In this document: in pieces, positions 45,495-54,222 of the stretch | Numbering within the stretch: position 1 is the first letter of the stretch | Layout: every line of letters begins with the position of its first letter | Assembly (NCBI GenBank): GCA_964591455.1 | Contig: CAZQDZ010000017.1 | Location: forward strand, 16,948 to 80,947 | DNA from: RFSX01 sp964591455 | Lineage (GTDB): Bacteria > Bacteroidota > Bacteroidia > Chitinophagales > Saprospiraceae | DNA: 64,000 nucleotides | Direction of reading: 5' to 3' | Position numbers and translations under genes: made by a program | The notes under the pieces: generated by a model | What the model was told of the DNA's origin: nothing | The model's database searches: none | What the model saw: the letters and a program-made list of their open reading frames with translations, nothing else

Positions 45495-46946
45495 TTAGAA
45501 CCTAACACCAATACCAACAGCAGCTGCATGCGTCAGCTGTGGGTTGAAATTACTATTGAATGAGGACAACCTATGAGTAAGATAATATTTGACATCCACA
45601 AAAATGCAATCTGTCACTAACTTCTGAATACCCGCACTTCCAAGAATTTCAAATGAATGTCTAAAGATAGATCCATCTATATCTACTACATCAAATTGTC
45701 GATTATCAGAATTAGAAATATTCAATGTTCTCCCATTTCCTGATCTAAGAAAATTATATCTAAGACCTGTTCCGAGATACCCACTCCATCCTTTGTCAAA
45801 AGTCCACTGTCTTTCTATGCTAATCGGAATACTATATTGGGTATAACTGTTATGATGTATAACTTGTCTGGTAGCCACTGTTTCTAGTTCTGCCTCTTTG
45901 TACAAACTGTCAGTTACGATATCACCATTGACAAAATTGTTAATGACCACATCTACAAATTCTCTAACAACTATCGTATCCCACGCTTCACTGAAGTCTA
46001 ATCTCGACTCCAATCTACGATAGCTTAGTCCAGTAGATAGCTTCCATTTTCTATTAAGGTTATAACCTGCACTCAATCCTAATTCGAAACTAGGTAAAGG
46101 TCGCTCATCTTGATTTAGGCGTTCTCCTGTATCTTGGTTTTGGTATGCATTGGACCACTGATTGGCACTGGCGTAAATCATTATATTCCATCGCTTATAA
46201 TTATTCTTGGCAGGTTCTATTACGGGAATCACTTCCAATGATGCATCCAAAGACAAATACCTACTGATAGAAGCAGATAATAATGGTATGTCCAAGGTAT
46301 TAATCGGTTGTATATACAAGTTCTGGGTACGAAATGTGTGATGACTTAATTGTGATGGAATATTATTCTCAAGATTAACAGCGCTGGCTGGTATAGTTTT
46401 CTGTTTTTCTGTACTTGCATTTTTTAGTATCTCTTCACTTATTGAAACTTCAGTCTCAGCTTCAGAATAGAATTTGTTGCTTGATGGATTTGATACTTGA
46501 TCATCTTTGGTATGAGTTGTATTTGTATATTTTGATAGAGAAGACGAAGATTTTGATAATGTGGCTAAGGACTTGTTGGTTGTAGTGTGGCTTTTGATGG
46601 TTGACTGATTTGAATTTTCTACTACTTCACTATTATTCGACACAGGCTGATTATTATGCTTGTTGTCGTCATTCGTGAGTGCTATATCAGAAGAAGCCAT
46701 TATGGCTAAATCATTTACGCTGTTAATACTAGGTCGTAAAAGATTAATGGTTAATCTAGAAATACACAGCACAAATAAGATGATTAGACCTTTAGTTATA
46801 GAACCTTTAATCTTTCGAGTCTTAGCTTTATGTTCGTTGAGAGTAACTCGATCCATAATCCCATCTTTCATATCTTGCCAATCGTAATTCGAAGGCAATT
46901 TTTGAGGAGATCTCAGTTTATTATGTATATCGTTGTTTTTATTCAT
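45495..46946 (-). CDS. Dual-membrane-spanning protein: putative anti-sigma N-terminus, IM helix, OM beta-barrel
   Basis: 483 residues. Residues 1-50 are polar and charged (cytoplasmic); one transmembrane helix covers ~52-70; ~71-240 are a Ser/Thr/Asn-rich, low-complexity linker; ~252-483 show alternating amphipathic strands (WNIMIYASANQW, FELGLSAGYNLN, WKLSTGLSYRRLE, YLGTGLRYNFL) and end in GIGVRF with a terminal Phe, the mark of a BAM-inserted barrel. There is no cleavable signal peptide, so the chain should run from cytoplasm to outer membrane. It overlaps the ECF sigma gene by 8 bp. The layout matches dual-membrane-spanning anti-sigma factors (Dma) known from Bacteroides. The anti-sigma activity is inferred. 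Confidence 0.8.
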   Translation of the reverse strand: MNKNNDIHNKLRSPQKLPSNYDWQDMKDGIMDRVTLNEHKAKTRKIKGSITKGLIILFVLCISRLTINLLRPSINSVNDLAIMASSDIALTNDDNKHNNQPVSNNSEVVENSNQSTIKSHTTTNKSLATLSKSSSSLSKYTNTTHTKDDQVSNPSSNKFYSEAETEVSISEEILKNASTEKQKTIPASAVNLENNIPSQLSHHTFRTQNLYIQPINTLDIPLLSASISRYLSLDASLEVIPVIEPAKNNYKRWNIMIYASANQWSNAYQNQDTGERLNQDERPLPSFELGLSAGYNLNRKWKLSTGLSYRRLESRLDFSEAWDTIVVREFVDVVINNFVNGDIVTDSLYKEAELETVATRQVIHHNSYTQYSIPISIERQWTFDKGWSGYLGTGLRYNFLRSGNGRTLNISNSDNRQFDVVDIDGSIFRHSFEILGSAGIQKLVTDCIFVDVKYYLTHRLSSFNSNFNPQLTHAAAVGIGVRF

Positions 46947-47523
46947 AAAGCAGAATTTTTAAATCTTGACCTATATTTTTTCTAATCCACTTTATCGAAC
47001 GACTCAGTTGTGATCTTGAATTTTCTGGAGTTCTTGAAAGTAGGTTTCCTATTTCTTTATGGGAATATCCATCTATTACATAAAGCAGAAATACTGTTCT
47101 ATATCCTTCTGGCATTTTTTGCAACAGACTTTCGAGTTCATCTCTGGATAAAGTAGTAAGAGAATTTAATTCTTCATTGTGGTTTTCTGGCAGGCTGTCC
47201 ACAAGAGTTATGTGCTGATACTTCTGTCTTTTTCTAATGAATGTTATAGTTTGGTTTATAGTTATCTGAGAAATCCAGGATTTGAATTTTCCCTTGGAGT
47301 TATCATACTTATTGAGAGAAGAAAATATGTTTACAAATACATCTTGCATTATATCTCTTCGATATCCTTCATCATAGATATATGACTTGATTATTGTATA
47401 TACATAAGGAGCACAAGCCTCATAGATTTCTCTGTAGGCTTGTTGCTCTTTATTTATACATCTTAATATTTGATTATTACTAACCAAGGATACAAGTTTA
47501 TTGACATTCAGAAATAAGAACAA
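46939..47523 (-). CDS. ECF-type RNA polymerase sigma factor
   Basis: Up to 194 residues. Region 2 is at ~30-95 (EIYEACAPYVYTIIKSYI, DIMQDVFVNIFSSL, FKSWISQITINQTITFIRK), and region 4 at ~125-185 (LLQKMPEGYRTVFLLYVIDGYSHKEIGNLLSRTPENSRSQL in sections) with a good helix-turn-helix. No ATG precedes residue ~58, so it uses a non-ATG start: TTG at 47523, overlapping the lipoprotein gene by 26 bp, or TTG at 47487, 10 nt beyond that gene's stop. It overlaps the downstream barrel gene by 8 bp, implying translational coupling with its probable anti-sigma factor. Confidence 0.92.
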   Translation of the reverse strand: MFLFLNVNKLVSLVSNNQILRCINKEQQAYREIYEACAPYVYTIIKSYIYDEGYRRDIMQDVFVNIFSSLNKYDNSKGKFKSWISQITINQTITFIRKRQKYQHITLVDSLPENHNEELNSLTTLSRDELESLLQKMPEGYRTVFLLYVIDGYSHKEIGNLLSRTPENSRSQLSRSIKWIRKNIGQDLKILLYE

Positions 47524-48706
47524 TTAAGTCATCATCGTTTTCGATGTCTATATTTTCGCCACTAAAAATTACTGTAACGTTGACTGGATAAACTAATTTA
47601 TAGGCAATGTCACTGAAGGCAAGGTCTATTAGTTCTGATTCATCATTAATCTCTACAATAGACGCTTCTGCAAAATCATATGATTCGAAGGGATAGGTAA
47701 TATCATAACATCTTATACCTAATTCTGACAACTCATCAGATCCTTCAGAACTAAATATCCAAGTAGAAGGTATATCTACATCTATGTTGACAAAGCAGTC
47801 TTCTAAGTTTTCGTTAAGCTCCTCTTGCGAGTTGACTTCAATTGAGTTGCCATTTTCATCTATTAACGTAATCGGATATACAAAGTCCTCTATATTTCCT
47901 TGAAAGAGGAATTCACAATATTCCTCGTGATTATTGACACTGATTTCTGTGCTGTCTGTAAGGACGATTTCAAAAGGGAATTCTAGTAAGTAGCATCCCA
48001 AATATTCAAATCCAACCTCCCAATCAAATATAGTCGTATCTGCGTCAAAGGTATTGCATGAAAATAAAGCTTCGAAAAGTGCATCTATATCCTCTATCAG
48101 GATAACACCCTCTTCTTCATTCTCAATTTCGAAAGGAAATACGAAATTATGCGATTCTACAGAAATGGCAGTATTGAAAGCCTCCTCATCTGAAAGGGTG
48201 ATTGTCTCGCCCCTTTGATTCTGTAGACTAATAGGATACACAATTGAATAACACGAAGTCTCCTCATTGATAAGATAGGCTGGAAAATCTCCATCTTCCC
48301 ATCCACCAATAGGTATACAAGATGCAAAGATTTCTCCTAATGCTTCCGTATCTTCTATTTGTATCTCTTCCTCAGAATCATTCGTGACGGTAAGGGGATA
48401 TACAAAGTCAACAATAAATACGTCTTCGAGTGGCAATAAATCATCTTCGTCATTAATATCAAAGATATTGTCATCAACATCTCTCATCTGAAATGGAAAT
48501 TGAATTATAAAACATTCAAAATTAAGACCTTGCTCAGTATTACCCATATTCCTATTAAGTAAAGGGTTCTCATTGATTTCTGTTGGAGAAGGTACTGTTG
48601 GCTCTTCTATATCGATAATATCAATGTCATTATCGTCAGAACATGAAGACATTACAAGCGATATAGCTAGAATTGTTAAAACAAGATATTTAAGGCTAGT
48701 GTACAT
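47498..48706 (-). CDS. Acidic surface lipoprotein with four Cys-bounded repeats, upstream of an ECF sigma factor
   Basis: 402 residues from the ATG at 48706 (the frame's TTG at 48724 is less likely). The lipoprotein signal ends SLVMSSC (Cys22) followed by SDDND, which fits the Ser-Asp/Glu-rich lipoprotein export signal for surface display in Bacteroidota. The mature chain is four tandem repeats of ~65 residues, each opening with C(F/Y)xxx(F/Y)P(F/I) and closing on Cys: about 65-130, 152-217, 238-304 and 333-401. Each repeat carries a second 'FVYP' or 'FVFP' strand and acidic 'IEDxxAL' helices. It is very rich in Asp and Glu. Function unknown; as the first gene of a sigma/anti-sigma unit it may be the surface ligand or effector. 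Confidence 0.8.
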   Translation of the reverse strand: MYTSLKYLVLTILAISLVMSSCSDDNDIDIIDIEEPTVPSPTEINENPLLNRNMGNTEQGLNFECFIIQFPFQMRDVDDNIFDINDEDDLLPLEDVFIVDFVYPLTVTNDSEEEIQIEDTEALGEIFASCIPIGGWEDGDFPAYLINEETSCYSIVYPISLQNQRGETITLSDEEAFNTAISVESHNFVFPFEIENEEEGVILIEDIDALFEALFSCNTFDADTTIFDWEVGFEYLGCYLLEFPFEIVLTDSTEISVNNHEEYCEFLFQGNIEDFVYPITLIDENGNSIEVNSQEELNENLEDCFVNIDVDIPSTWIFSSEGSDELSELGIRCYDITYPFESYDFAEASIVEINDESELIDLAFSDIAYKLVYPVNVTVIFSGENIDIENDDDLIVLISECQ

Positions 48707-49323
48707 TGTTTTTATTTTGTTCAATAATTTTTAATCTTAATCCGGATTCAAACTAATATTCGTGATTGTGATTAAAAACGTTGCTCCAAGATGATTTTTT
48801 TATAACCTTATAATCTGACTTTAAGAAACTTCATTAATCAATAAGAAATTTTGAGCATGGAGAAATCTTTGATTATTGACCTATGTGAGGATAATTAATG
48901 TTCTAAGTCTATCCCGAAGGCTTACCCGTCTCACTTTAGGTTTAAAGTTATATTATTCTTTTGTTAGTTAACATAGTCTACGGAAATACAGTCAAGGTAA
49001 ACGCGATAGAATCATTCATTTTAACACTTGCTGTTTGGTATGCCACAATAACTATGGGTAGTGAATCTTAGATTCATTGGTCTCATTCTTCCACTTGATT
49101 TACACTTATCCATCTGCTGTGTCATCTTAATTATCACTTAAGACAGGTGAATACGCATTTTAGATTGATAAGTTCGAATCCTCTGAAATTAGAGGTATTC
49201 TTAAGGACAAAGCTATTTCATGATACGAAAGGTCTGCTATCAGAAAATAACCCTCAAGATTTTACATACGAATTGAAGACTTATTGTTTTAATATTGGTA
49301 TTGTTTTTTATAATATTAATGTC
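48707..49323. other. Divergent intergenic region, 617 bp
   Basis: This lies between the leftward sigma cassette and the rightward TetR gene and must hold both promoters. A perfect inverted repeat TGAATC-TTA-GATTCA is at 49062-49076 and a CCTCT/AGAGG hairpin near 49180-49195. A GTG-initiated frame extends the TetR coding frame back to 49147, but that part has no domain character. I see no tRNA: the TTCGAATCC at about 49173 has no matching stem. Confidence 0.5.
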
Positions 49324-50007
49324 ATGATTCTTGCAAAAAGCCTATACATACCATCTGGGCTCTCATTAAGAGACCCGCTCAAAACTGAGCTAGGGCGCAG
49401 TATTATAAAGAATAGTATCGAACTTATAGAAGATATTGGCTTTGAATGTTTCACATTCAAGAAGTTGGCTAACTATATGGGGTCTAATGAAACCTCGCTG
49501 TACAGATATTTTGAGAACAAGCATCTACTGTTGCTTTATCTAGTGGTTTGGTACTGGAATTGGGTGTCTTATCTTATAGACTATAACTCAAAGAATATAG
49601 AGGACCCTATACGTAAGATGGATATAATTATAGAAAACTTTGTAGATGCTACTATAGAGAACCCATCAGTAGAGTTTGTTAATGAAAACAAGCTACACCA
49701 CATTATAATAGAGGAGGCCGCAAAGGCCTATCATACAAAGAAAGTAGATGCAGAGAATAAGGAAGGATTCTTTAAGAGTTATAAACTTTTGATTCAGAAG
49801 GTGGCAGATGTCATTTTAGAGATCGATCCTAAATTTCCTTACCCGCATTCTTTCGCCAGCAATCTATTTGAGATGGCTAATAATCAAATATTTTTTGCGG
49901 AGCACTTACCTAAACTTACAGATATAAAGGTGATGAACGAGAATTATAACGAGGTGAAAACTTTATTAGGTTTCTACATGCGAAGAATGCTAGGGGTCGA
50001 TCATTGA
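49324..50007 (+). CDS. TetR-family transcriptional regulator
   Basis: 227 residues from the ATG at 49324. A TetR helix-turn-helix is at ~20-65 (GRSIIKNSIELIEDIGFECFTFKKLANYMGSNETSLYRYFENKHLLLLYLV in sections), followed by an all-helical ligand/dimer domain to the end. A GTG at 49147 would add 59 residues with no TetR counterpart, so I reject it. It converges with the methylmalonyl-CoA mutase gene, leaving 3 bp between stops. TetR regulators often control acyl-CoA metabolism in such settings, but the ligand and targets cannot be told. The inverted repeat at 49062-49076 is a possible but distant operator. Confidence 0.88.
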   Translation: MILAKSLYIPSGLSLRDPLKTELGRSIIKNSIELIEDIGFECFTFKKLANYMGSNETSLYRYFENKHLLLLYLVVWYWNWVSYLIDYNSKNIEDPIRKMDIIIENFVDATIENPSVEFVNENKLHHIIIEEAAKAYHTKKVDAENKEGFFKSYKLLIQKVADVILEIDPKFPYPHSFASNLFEMANNQIFFAEHLPKLTDIKVMNENYNEVKTLLGFYMRRMLGVDH

Positions 50008-50010
50008 TTG

Positions 50011-53000
50011 TCAAGATTCCTGCTCTTTCAAAAAGACATTTAGAATCTCAATGGCTGCTTCAGATATTACAGTCCCTGGTCCAAATACACCTAGCACCCC
50101 TGCATCAAATAAGTACTGATAATCTTTCGATGGTATTACCCCACCCACAATAGTCACTATATCTGGCCTTCCTATTTTTGCTAATTCTTCTATAACCTGT
50201 GGTACTAAACTCTTATGACCTGCAGCCAGTGATGAAATGCCAAGAATATGTACATCATTTTCTGCAGCCTGTTGGACAGCTTCTGAAGGTGTCTGAAACA
50301 AAGGACCCACATCCACATCAAACCCTATATCAGCAAAACTCGTAGCTATTATCTTAGCTCCTCGGTCATGTCCATCCTGTCCTAGCTTAGCAATCATTAT
50401 CCTAGGACGACGACCAAATTTGGATGCAAATTCATTTGATTTTTCTCTTGCCTTTTTGAATGAAGGGTCGTTGGAAATCTCGTTCATATAAGCGCCTTGT
50501 ATGATATTGTGAGTGGCTTTGTATCTGCCATATGTTTGTTCCATAGATTCAGAAATCTCACCCAATGTTGCTCTTGCCCTAGCTGCAGTCACTGCATGCT
50601 CTAATAAGTTGCCCACGCCAGTGGCTGCACATTGAGCTAGTGCTTCCAAAGCTGATTTGACCGCTTCAGTATCTCTCTCTGATTTTACTTGCTCTAAAGA
50701 TGCCAATTGAGATTTCTTCACGGCTGTATTATCCACAGTGAGTACATCTATTTCTTTATCAGAATCTGATTTGAATACATTGACACCAATTATTTTTTCT
50801 GTCCCTTTATCTATTCGTGCTTGCTTCTTAGCAGCGGCTTCTTCTATCTTCATTTTGGGATATCCTTCTTCTATTGCCTTGGACATGCCACCCATCTCTT
50901 CTATGTCTTCTATTATTTTCCAAGCACTTTCGATTAAGGCCTGTGTTAGTGACTCCACATAATATGACCCTCCCCATGGGTCCACTATTTCTGTTGCACC
51001 TATATCATTCTGAATATATTTCTGAGTATCTCTTGCAATCTTAGCAGAAAAGTCTGTCGGTAAAGCCAAGGCTTCATCTAGTGAGTTAGTGTGTAATGAT
51101 TGTGTACCTCCGAATACGGCAGCCATTGCTTCTATGGTAGTACGTGCTATATTATTAAAAGGGTCTTGGGCAGTAAGACTCCACCCTGAGGTTTGACAGT
51201 GTGTTCTTAGTGCCATTGATTTAGGATTAGTAGGGGAGAACATACTGACTATACGAGCCCATAAGACGCGTCCCGCTCTGAGCTTAGCAATCTCCATAAA
51301 ATGATTCATACCGATACCCCAGAAAAAAGATAATCGCGGGGCAAATTCATCTATGGCTAACCCTGCTTGTATACCAGTCTTTATGTATTCCAATCCATCA
51401 GCTAAGGTAAATGCCAACTCCAAATCTGCTGGCGCTCCTGCTTCGTGCATGTGATATCCAGAGATACTTATTGAGTTAAACTTAGGAATGTGCTTGGAGG
51501 TATATTCAAAGATATCTCCGACAATACGCATGGAGGCTTGTGGTGGGTATATATAGGTGTTCCTCACCATGAATTCCTTCAGTATGTCATTTTGAATAGT
51601 GCCACTGAGTTGCTCTTGTGCCACACCTTGCTCTTGTGCTGCTACAATATAAAAAGCCATGATTGGAATTACTGCACCATTCATAGTCATACTTACAGAC
51701 ATTTTATCTAATGGTATCTGGTCGAATAACATTTTCATATCTTCCACGGTATCTATAGCTACGCCTGCCATTCCCACATCTCCAGTCACTCTTGGATGAT
51801 CTGAGTCATAGCCTCTATGAGTAGCTAAATCAAATGCCACAGATAATCCTTTCTGACCTTGCGCCAAATTACGTCTGTAAAAGGCATTGCTTTCTTCTGC
51901 TGTAGAAAAACCGGCATATTGTCTTATTGTCCAAGGTCTGCCAGAGTACATAGAGCTGTATGGGCCTCTTAAGTAGGGAGGTATACCAGCCACAAAACCC
52001 AAATGAGTAGCTGATGCAATATCAGCTGAGGTGTATTGGGATTTGACCCGAATGTTTTCTGCTGTATTATAGGTCACTGATGATGCTGTATGCCGCATAC
52101 CCTCTGCAGAAGATAGCGCATAGGATGTAGTATGTCTTAATAATTCATTTGTCAGATGCTCTATATAATAACTGCCTTCAGAAGGGTCTTTTACGCGATG
52201 CATAAAACTCTCTCCTTTTAGTAGATTGCTAATATTTCTGGATATTCTGGATTGGAATCCTTGGCTTTCTTTTTCTGCTCTTATATCCGATGAAGGAATT
52301 ATTAGTTCATCTATACCACCTACAATTGCTGACATGGCTTGTGTTGTAAGTCGTATTTTATTAAAGTTAGAATCTACTGAGTGTGATGTAGTATCTAGTT
52401 CAGCTATTATCCATACAGGTGTTCCGACATTATAGCCATACTTGCCTAAACAGGCGGACCATATAATTTTTGTGGCTCTTATCAACGCTACATTTCCAAA
52501 ATAGTATTCACCTATACCCAACTTCAATGAGATGTGCCTTAGCTGAGATTCATCTAGTTGGCCTATGATAGAGTCTAATTGCTTCTCTACATTTTGGATG
52601 AATTTCACAGGATCTTTTGCCGCACCTAATGAAATTGTAACATGAAAAGCTGGCAGATAATCTGTCACTGAATTTACTATAGATGCCAGGTCCGACAATG
52701 GATTTGATTGAGGTATAACGATACTTCCTTTGCATTTTCCTACATCCTGATTTTTTTGATTTATAAGTGTCGCAAGCTGCTTGGCATATTCCACAATATC
52801 ATCTGTGTCTAATAGAATATGTGTCCTTATAAATTCATGTTGGACCTGGTTAGTAATTTCATCCAATGTACTCGCAGACAATTGACTTATTTCCCCTAAA
52901 TAGAGTGCTGATGCCCCATTGTGTAGCGCATTTATAATTTCTTTATTGGCTAGAAAAGAGGATTCAGTATTGATCGGTTGGCAGTATATCCAATCATTAT

Positions 53001-53184
53001 CTTTTTTGTGTGCATCTAGTTGCGTCTTTCTTCTCGTGTCTTCATTTGTGTAGAAGGGAGTCCCATTTAAATCACCCCATGCCCAATTGAGACTATTGAC
53101 ATCCTTGCCTTTAAGGTCTTTGGTTACTTTATCTAACCATTTAGATTTTGTGACTTTGTTAAATGCAGTATACTTCATTGCCAT
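50011..53184 (-). CDS. Single-chain methylmalonyl-CoA mutase: MutA-like domain fused to MutB
   Basis: 1057 residues. The B12-dependent enzyme interconverts methylmalonyl-CoA and succinyl-CoA. Residues ~1-360 match the small, catalytically inactive MutA subunit (LNWAWGD, FHVTISLG, HISLKLGIGEYYFGNVALIRATKIIW, TTQAMSAIVGGIDEL in sections, EGSYYIEHLTNELL) but are shorter and lack its own B12 domain. Residues ~375-1057 are a full MutB: YSSMYSGRPWTIRQYAGFST, GLSVAFDLATHRGYDSDHP, YIYPPQASMRIV, HCQTSGWSLT, then the B12 domain with DGHDRG (937-942, His939 as axial ligand), SSLAAGHKSL and GGVIP. It is not IcmF: no GTPase Walker A is present. It lies 37 bp downstream of a crotonase gene. mce and meaB are absent from the window. 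Confidence 0.93.
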   Translation of the reverse strand: MAMKYTAFNKVTKSKWLDKVTKDLKGKDVNSLNWAWGDLNGTPFYTNEDTRRKTQLDAHKKDNDWIYCQPINTESSFLANKEIINALHNGASALYLGEISQLSASTLDEITNQVQHEFIRTHILLDTDDIVEYAKQLATLINQKNQDVGKCKGSIVIPQSNPLSDLASIVNSVTDYLPAFHVTISLGAAKDPVKFIQNVEKQLDSIIGQLDESQLRHISLKLGIGEYYFGNVALIRATKIIWSACLGKYGYNVGTPVWIIAELDTTSHSVDSNFNKIRLTTQAMSAIVGGIDELIIPSSDIRAEKESQGFQSRISRNISNLLKGESFMHRVKDPSEGSYYIEHLTNELLRHTTSYALSSAEGMRHTASSVTYNTAENIRVKSQYTSADIASATHLGFVAGIPPYLRGPYSSMYSGRPWTIRQYAGFSTAEESNAFYRRNLAQGQKGLSVAFDLATHRGYDSDHPRVTGDVGMAGVAIDTVEDMKMLFDQIPLDKMSVSMTMNGAVIPIMAFYIVAAQEQGVAQEQLSGTIQNDILKEFMVRNTYIYPPQASMRIVGDIFEYTSKHIPKFNSISISGYHMHEAGAPADLELAFTLADGLEYIKTGIQAGLAIDEFAPRLSFFWGIGMNHFMEIAKLRAGRVLWARIVSMFSPTNPKSMALRTHCQTSGWSLTAQDPFNNIARTTIEAMAAVFGGTQSLHTNSLDEALALPTDFSAKIARDTQKYIQNDIGATEIVDPWGGSYYVESLTQALIESAWKIIEDIEEMGGMSKAIEEGYPKMKIEEAAAKKQARIDKGTEKIIGVNVFKSDSDKEIDVLTVDNTAVKKSQLASLEQVKSERDTEAVKSALEALAQCAATGVGNLLEHAVTAARARATLGEISESMEQTYGRYKATHNIIQGAYMNEISNDPSFKKAREKSNEFASKFGRRPRIMIAKLGQDGHDRGAKIIATSFADIGFDVDVGPLFQTPSEAVQQAAENDVHILGISSLAAGHKSLVPQVIEELAKIGRPDIVTIVGGVIPSKDYQYLFDAGVLGVFGPGTVISEAAIEILNVFLKEQES

Positions 53185-53221
53185 ATTACGAAGATATAGA
53201 ATTGAGTAGGTTAGTAGATGG

Positions 53222-54037
53222 CTAGTCCTTGAATTCGGGTTTGGTTTTTGTCATCGTTGCCCTCATGGCTTCTGCCAAATCATCTGAGAATAGATGCTTA
53301 CTGTTATAGTTGGCTATGGATTGTAAGCCATCATTGACGGAGAATGCTCTAGCTTGTAACATAGTATGTTTTATTCCTCTTATGATAGAAGGAGGCTTAG
53401 AAGCAATAGTAGCAGCTAATTTTTTGACCTCGGACATCATTTCATCATATTGGTCATAGGACTTAGCGATTAGGCCCATACTTTCTGCTTCAGTTCCATT
53501 CACTCGACGGCCTGTATAAGCCATCTCTGCGACCGTGCTATAATTCATAAATTTTGGCATTCGTTGGAGCGCACCTAGATCACATACTATCCCTAAGTCT
53601 ACCTCTTTGATACTGAAATAGCTATCGGTAGTACCATATCTCATATCACAGGCAGCCACTATATTGATGCCTCCTCCTATACAGGCCTTTTGTACAGCAG
53701 CGATAACAGGGACAGCACAGTTCTCTATAGCTGTAATGCCTTCTTGTAGACCCCTGATTACTTTTCTCAGCTTGGTGACGTGCTTATCGGGGTCGCTATC
53801 AGAGACTAGTGGAGGAATCTCCGCAAAGGCACTTAAGTCCATTCCCGCACAGAAGTTTTTGCCTGCGCCTTTAAGTATCACAACTCTATAGTCTCTACTC
53901 TCAGAAATATCATTAAACAGATTACCCAGATTTTGCCACATATCTAATGTGAAGGCATTGGATTTCTCAGGTCTGTTAATGGTGACGGTGGCAATTTTGC
54001 GGTCAACTTCTAGGTCAAAATGTGGATATTCAGTCAT
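53222..54037 (-). CDS. Enoyl-CoA hydratase/isomerase family, dienoyl-CoA isomerase (ECH1)-like
   Basis: 271 residues from the ATG at 54037 (a TTG at 54055 is possible). Crotonase fold: FCAGMDLSAF and QKACIGGGINIVAACDMRYG form the oxyanion region. The order Asp131 (CDMRY), Glu145 (IKEVDLG) and Asp153 (VCDLG) matches the three acidic residues of delta(3,5)-delta(2,4)-dienoyl-CoA isomerase, so I favour isomerisation of dienoyl-CoA during unsaturated fatty-acid oxidation over simple hydration. It is 37 bp upstream of the fused methylmalonyl-CoA mutase on the same strand, probably one transcript. A general enoyl-CoA hydratase remains possible. Confidence 0.9.
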   Translation of the reverse strand: MTEYPHFDLEVDRKIATVTINRPEKSNAFTLDMWQNLGNLFNDISESRDYRVVILKGAGKNFCAGMDLSAFAEIPPLVSDSDPDKHVTKLRKVIRGLQEGITAIENCAVPVIAAVQKACIGGGINIVAACDMRYGTTDSYFSIKEVDLGIVCDLGALQRMPKFMNYSTVAEMAYTGRRVNGTEAESMGLIAKSYDQYDEMMSEVKKLAATIASKPPSIIRGIKHTMLQARAFSVNDGLQSIANYNSKHLFSDDLAEAMRATMTKTKPEFKD

Positions 54038-54138
54038 TAATTTGGTTTCTACCAAGTGAAATTAGGCAATTCATGTAGAATGATTTTTAACTCTGAGCCT
54101 TACTGCTCCATATATCTAGTAGTGAAGCATATATGTGC

Positions 54139-54170
54139 TTGATATCACCTTAGTATTTATGCTACTTTTG
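54139..54170 (+). promoter_or_regulatory. Bacteroidota -33/-7 promoter for rseP-hscB
   Basis: TTG at 54139-54141 and TACTTTTG at 54163-54170 (a full TAnnTTTG match) are separated by 21 bp, close to the Bacteroidota sigma-70 spacing. The rseP ATG is 52 bp downstream. Confidence 0.5.
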
Positions 54171-54222
54171 CACTTGTTCAAGAATTTTGAACTCTTTAGT
54201 CCATTTTAGACTTTTATACAGC

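Noticed and set aside
49141..49200. tRNA-like T-loop TTCGAATCC
   Set aside because: The flanking bases do not form a T stem, and no acceptor or anticodon stem can be drawn from the preceding 65 bases.
49147..49323. N-terminal extension of the TetR regulator from a GTG codon
   Set aside because: The extra 59 residues have no helix-turn-helix context, and the ATG at 49324 gives the normal TetR start.
50011..53184. IcmF (fused isobutyryl-CoA mutase) as the identity of the mutase
   Set aside because: IcmF has an N-terminal B12 domain and a central GTPase with Walker A. Here the B12 domain is C-terminal and no GTPase motif is present.
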